Shown here piece after piece: positions 63,415 to 64,000 of a stretch of DNA of 64,000 nt. This DNA is from Mycetocola spongiae. Its GTDB lineage: Bacteria > Actinomycetota > Actinomycetes > Actinomycetales > Microbacteriaceae. The position numbers and the translations under genes are program-made. Within the stretch, counting starts at the first letter, position 1; every line of letters starts with the position of its first letter. The notes beneath the pieces were generated by a model that made no database searches, was not told where the DNA came from, and saw nothing but the letters and a program-made list of their open reading frames with translations. The stretch lies in assembly GCF_020424085.1 (NCBI RefSeq), contig NZ_CP080203.1, positions 1,054,001 to 1,118,000 on the forward strand, read 5' to 3'.

Positions 63415-64000
63415 GTGACCTTTAACCTTCCCCAAGACATCCACAACCGCCCCGTCACCGTGATCGGGGCCGGCACACTCGGCCGCCGCATCGCGATGAT
63501 GTTTGCCACCCGCGGCGGCCTGGTCCGGCTCTACGACCTCTCCGCGGAGCAGCGCGAACAGGCTCTGACCTATATCCGGGACACCCTTCCCGCCGTTGTG
63601 GACACCATCGAGGGTGGCCGCGTGGGCACCGTGGACGGGGCCGCGGACCTGACCGAGGCCGTGGCCAATGCCTGGCTGGTGGTGGAGGCCATCCCCGAGC
63701 GGCTGGACCTCAAGACGCAGATCTTTGGCGAGCTCGATCGGATCACCGCGCCCGATACCATCCTCGCGAGCAATTCCTCCTCCTATGCCTCGGCCGAGTT
63801 CATCTCCGAGGTGAGCACCCCGGAGCGCGTGCTTAATGCCCATTTTTATATGCCGCCCCAGCAGAACGCGCTGGACCTGATGTCCAGCGGTCATACCGAC
63901 CGCGGCATCCTGGACCTGCTCCTCGCGGAGCTTCCCGGCTATGGGCTCTTCCCCTTTGAGGCGCGGGCCCAGAGCACGGGCTTTATCTTCAACCGGGTCT
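63415..64000 (+). CDS. 3-hydroxyacyl-CoA dehydrogenase, NAD-binding part (partial)
   Basis: The first 195 residues are visible before the window ends. The Rossmann motif VTVIGAGTLGRRIAMMFATRG (about 15-35) and the segments WLVVEAIPERLDLKTQIF and TILASNSSSYASAEF are typical of FadB/Hbd-type dehydrogenases; HFYMPPQQN takes the place of the usual catalytic HFFNP region, with the His kept. It oxidises a 3-hydroxyacyl or similar hydroxy acid. CAGGAG lies about 8 bp before the GTG. It may work with the divergent acetoacetate-decarboxylase-like protein. Confidence 0.88.
   Translation, partial: MTFNLPQDIHNRPVTVIGAGTLGRRIAMMFATRGGLVRLYDLSAEQREQALTYIRDTLPAVVDTIEGGRVGTVDGAADLTEAVANAWLVVEAIPERLDLKTQIFGELDRITAPDTILASNSSSYASAEFISEVSTPERVLNAHFYMPPQQNALDLMSSGHTDRGILDLLLAELPGYGLFPFEARAQSTGFIFNRV

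Overview
The window looks like the chromosome of a high-GC actinobacterium, most likely family Microbacteriaceae (order Micrococcales). The reasons are high GC throughout, GTG starts and stop/start overlaps of the GTGA and ATGA type, many starts without a Shine-Dalgarno sequence, and a recognisable actinobacterial backbone: rpsO, pnp, M16 peptidase, dapB, thyX, dapA, rnj, ftsK, pgsA, cinA, clgR, DUF3046, recA, recX, miaB, miaA. No tRNA, rRNA, transposase, integrase, phage gene or CRISPR array was seen.

Layout. 1-1565: the end of a tripartite tricarboxylate transporter operon (tctB end, tctA). 1.6-13 kb, minus strand: miaA, miaB, a degenerate 27-bp tandem-repeat block, recX with a very long disordered N-terminus, recA, DUF3046, clgR, cinA, pgsA, ftsK. 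13.2-37.1 kb is accessory DNA between ftsK and rnj. It holds a MacAB-like export operon; a 5-oxoproline-type operon (NRAMP-like permease, pxpA, ycsI, a pxpB-pxpC fusion and a biotin carboxylase/carrier fusion) with a divergent GntR regulator; and an unnamed catabolic locus. That locus has an amidase and an inositol-monophosphatase-like enzyme facing a GntR/UTRA regulator, urea-type transporter, two choline-kinase-like proteins (the first apparently catalytically dead) and an M20 carbamoylase-like hydrolase. Then come an NmrA/HxlR pair and a second MacAB-like operon with two lipoproteins and a small secreted beta/gamma-crystallin-like protein.

37.1-41.4 kb returns to the backbone (rnj, dapA, thyX). 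41.6-46.6 kb is accessory: osmC, an epimerase, and an ABC-2 exporter with a two-component system. 46.7-50.4 kb: TPR-like protein, dapB, acetyltransferase, phosphatase and M16 peptidase. 50.5-54.1 kb: two aldo/keto reductases, MarR/DoxX and MerR. 54.3-56.9 kb: pnp with a leader resembling the Actino-pnp RNA. 56.9-62.1 kb: FUSC-like protein, an LPGTG surface protein and an amino acid permease. Then rpsO, an acetoacetate-decarboxylase-like protein and the start of a 3-hydroxyacyl-CoA dehydrogenase.

The candidates least explained by known systems are the transporter/pseudokinase/kinase/carbamoylase locus (23.4-30.8 kb), the 27-bp repeat block (4.3-4.9 kb) and the exporter/lipoprotein/secreted-protein locus (32.1-37.1 kb). 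A recurring regulatory theme is a TANNNT hexamer 5-7 nt before the start codon in twelve genes, which suggests widespread leaderless transcription. All functions are read from sequence motifs; no database search was run.
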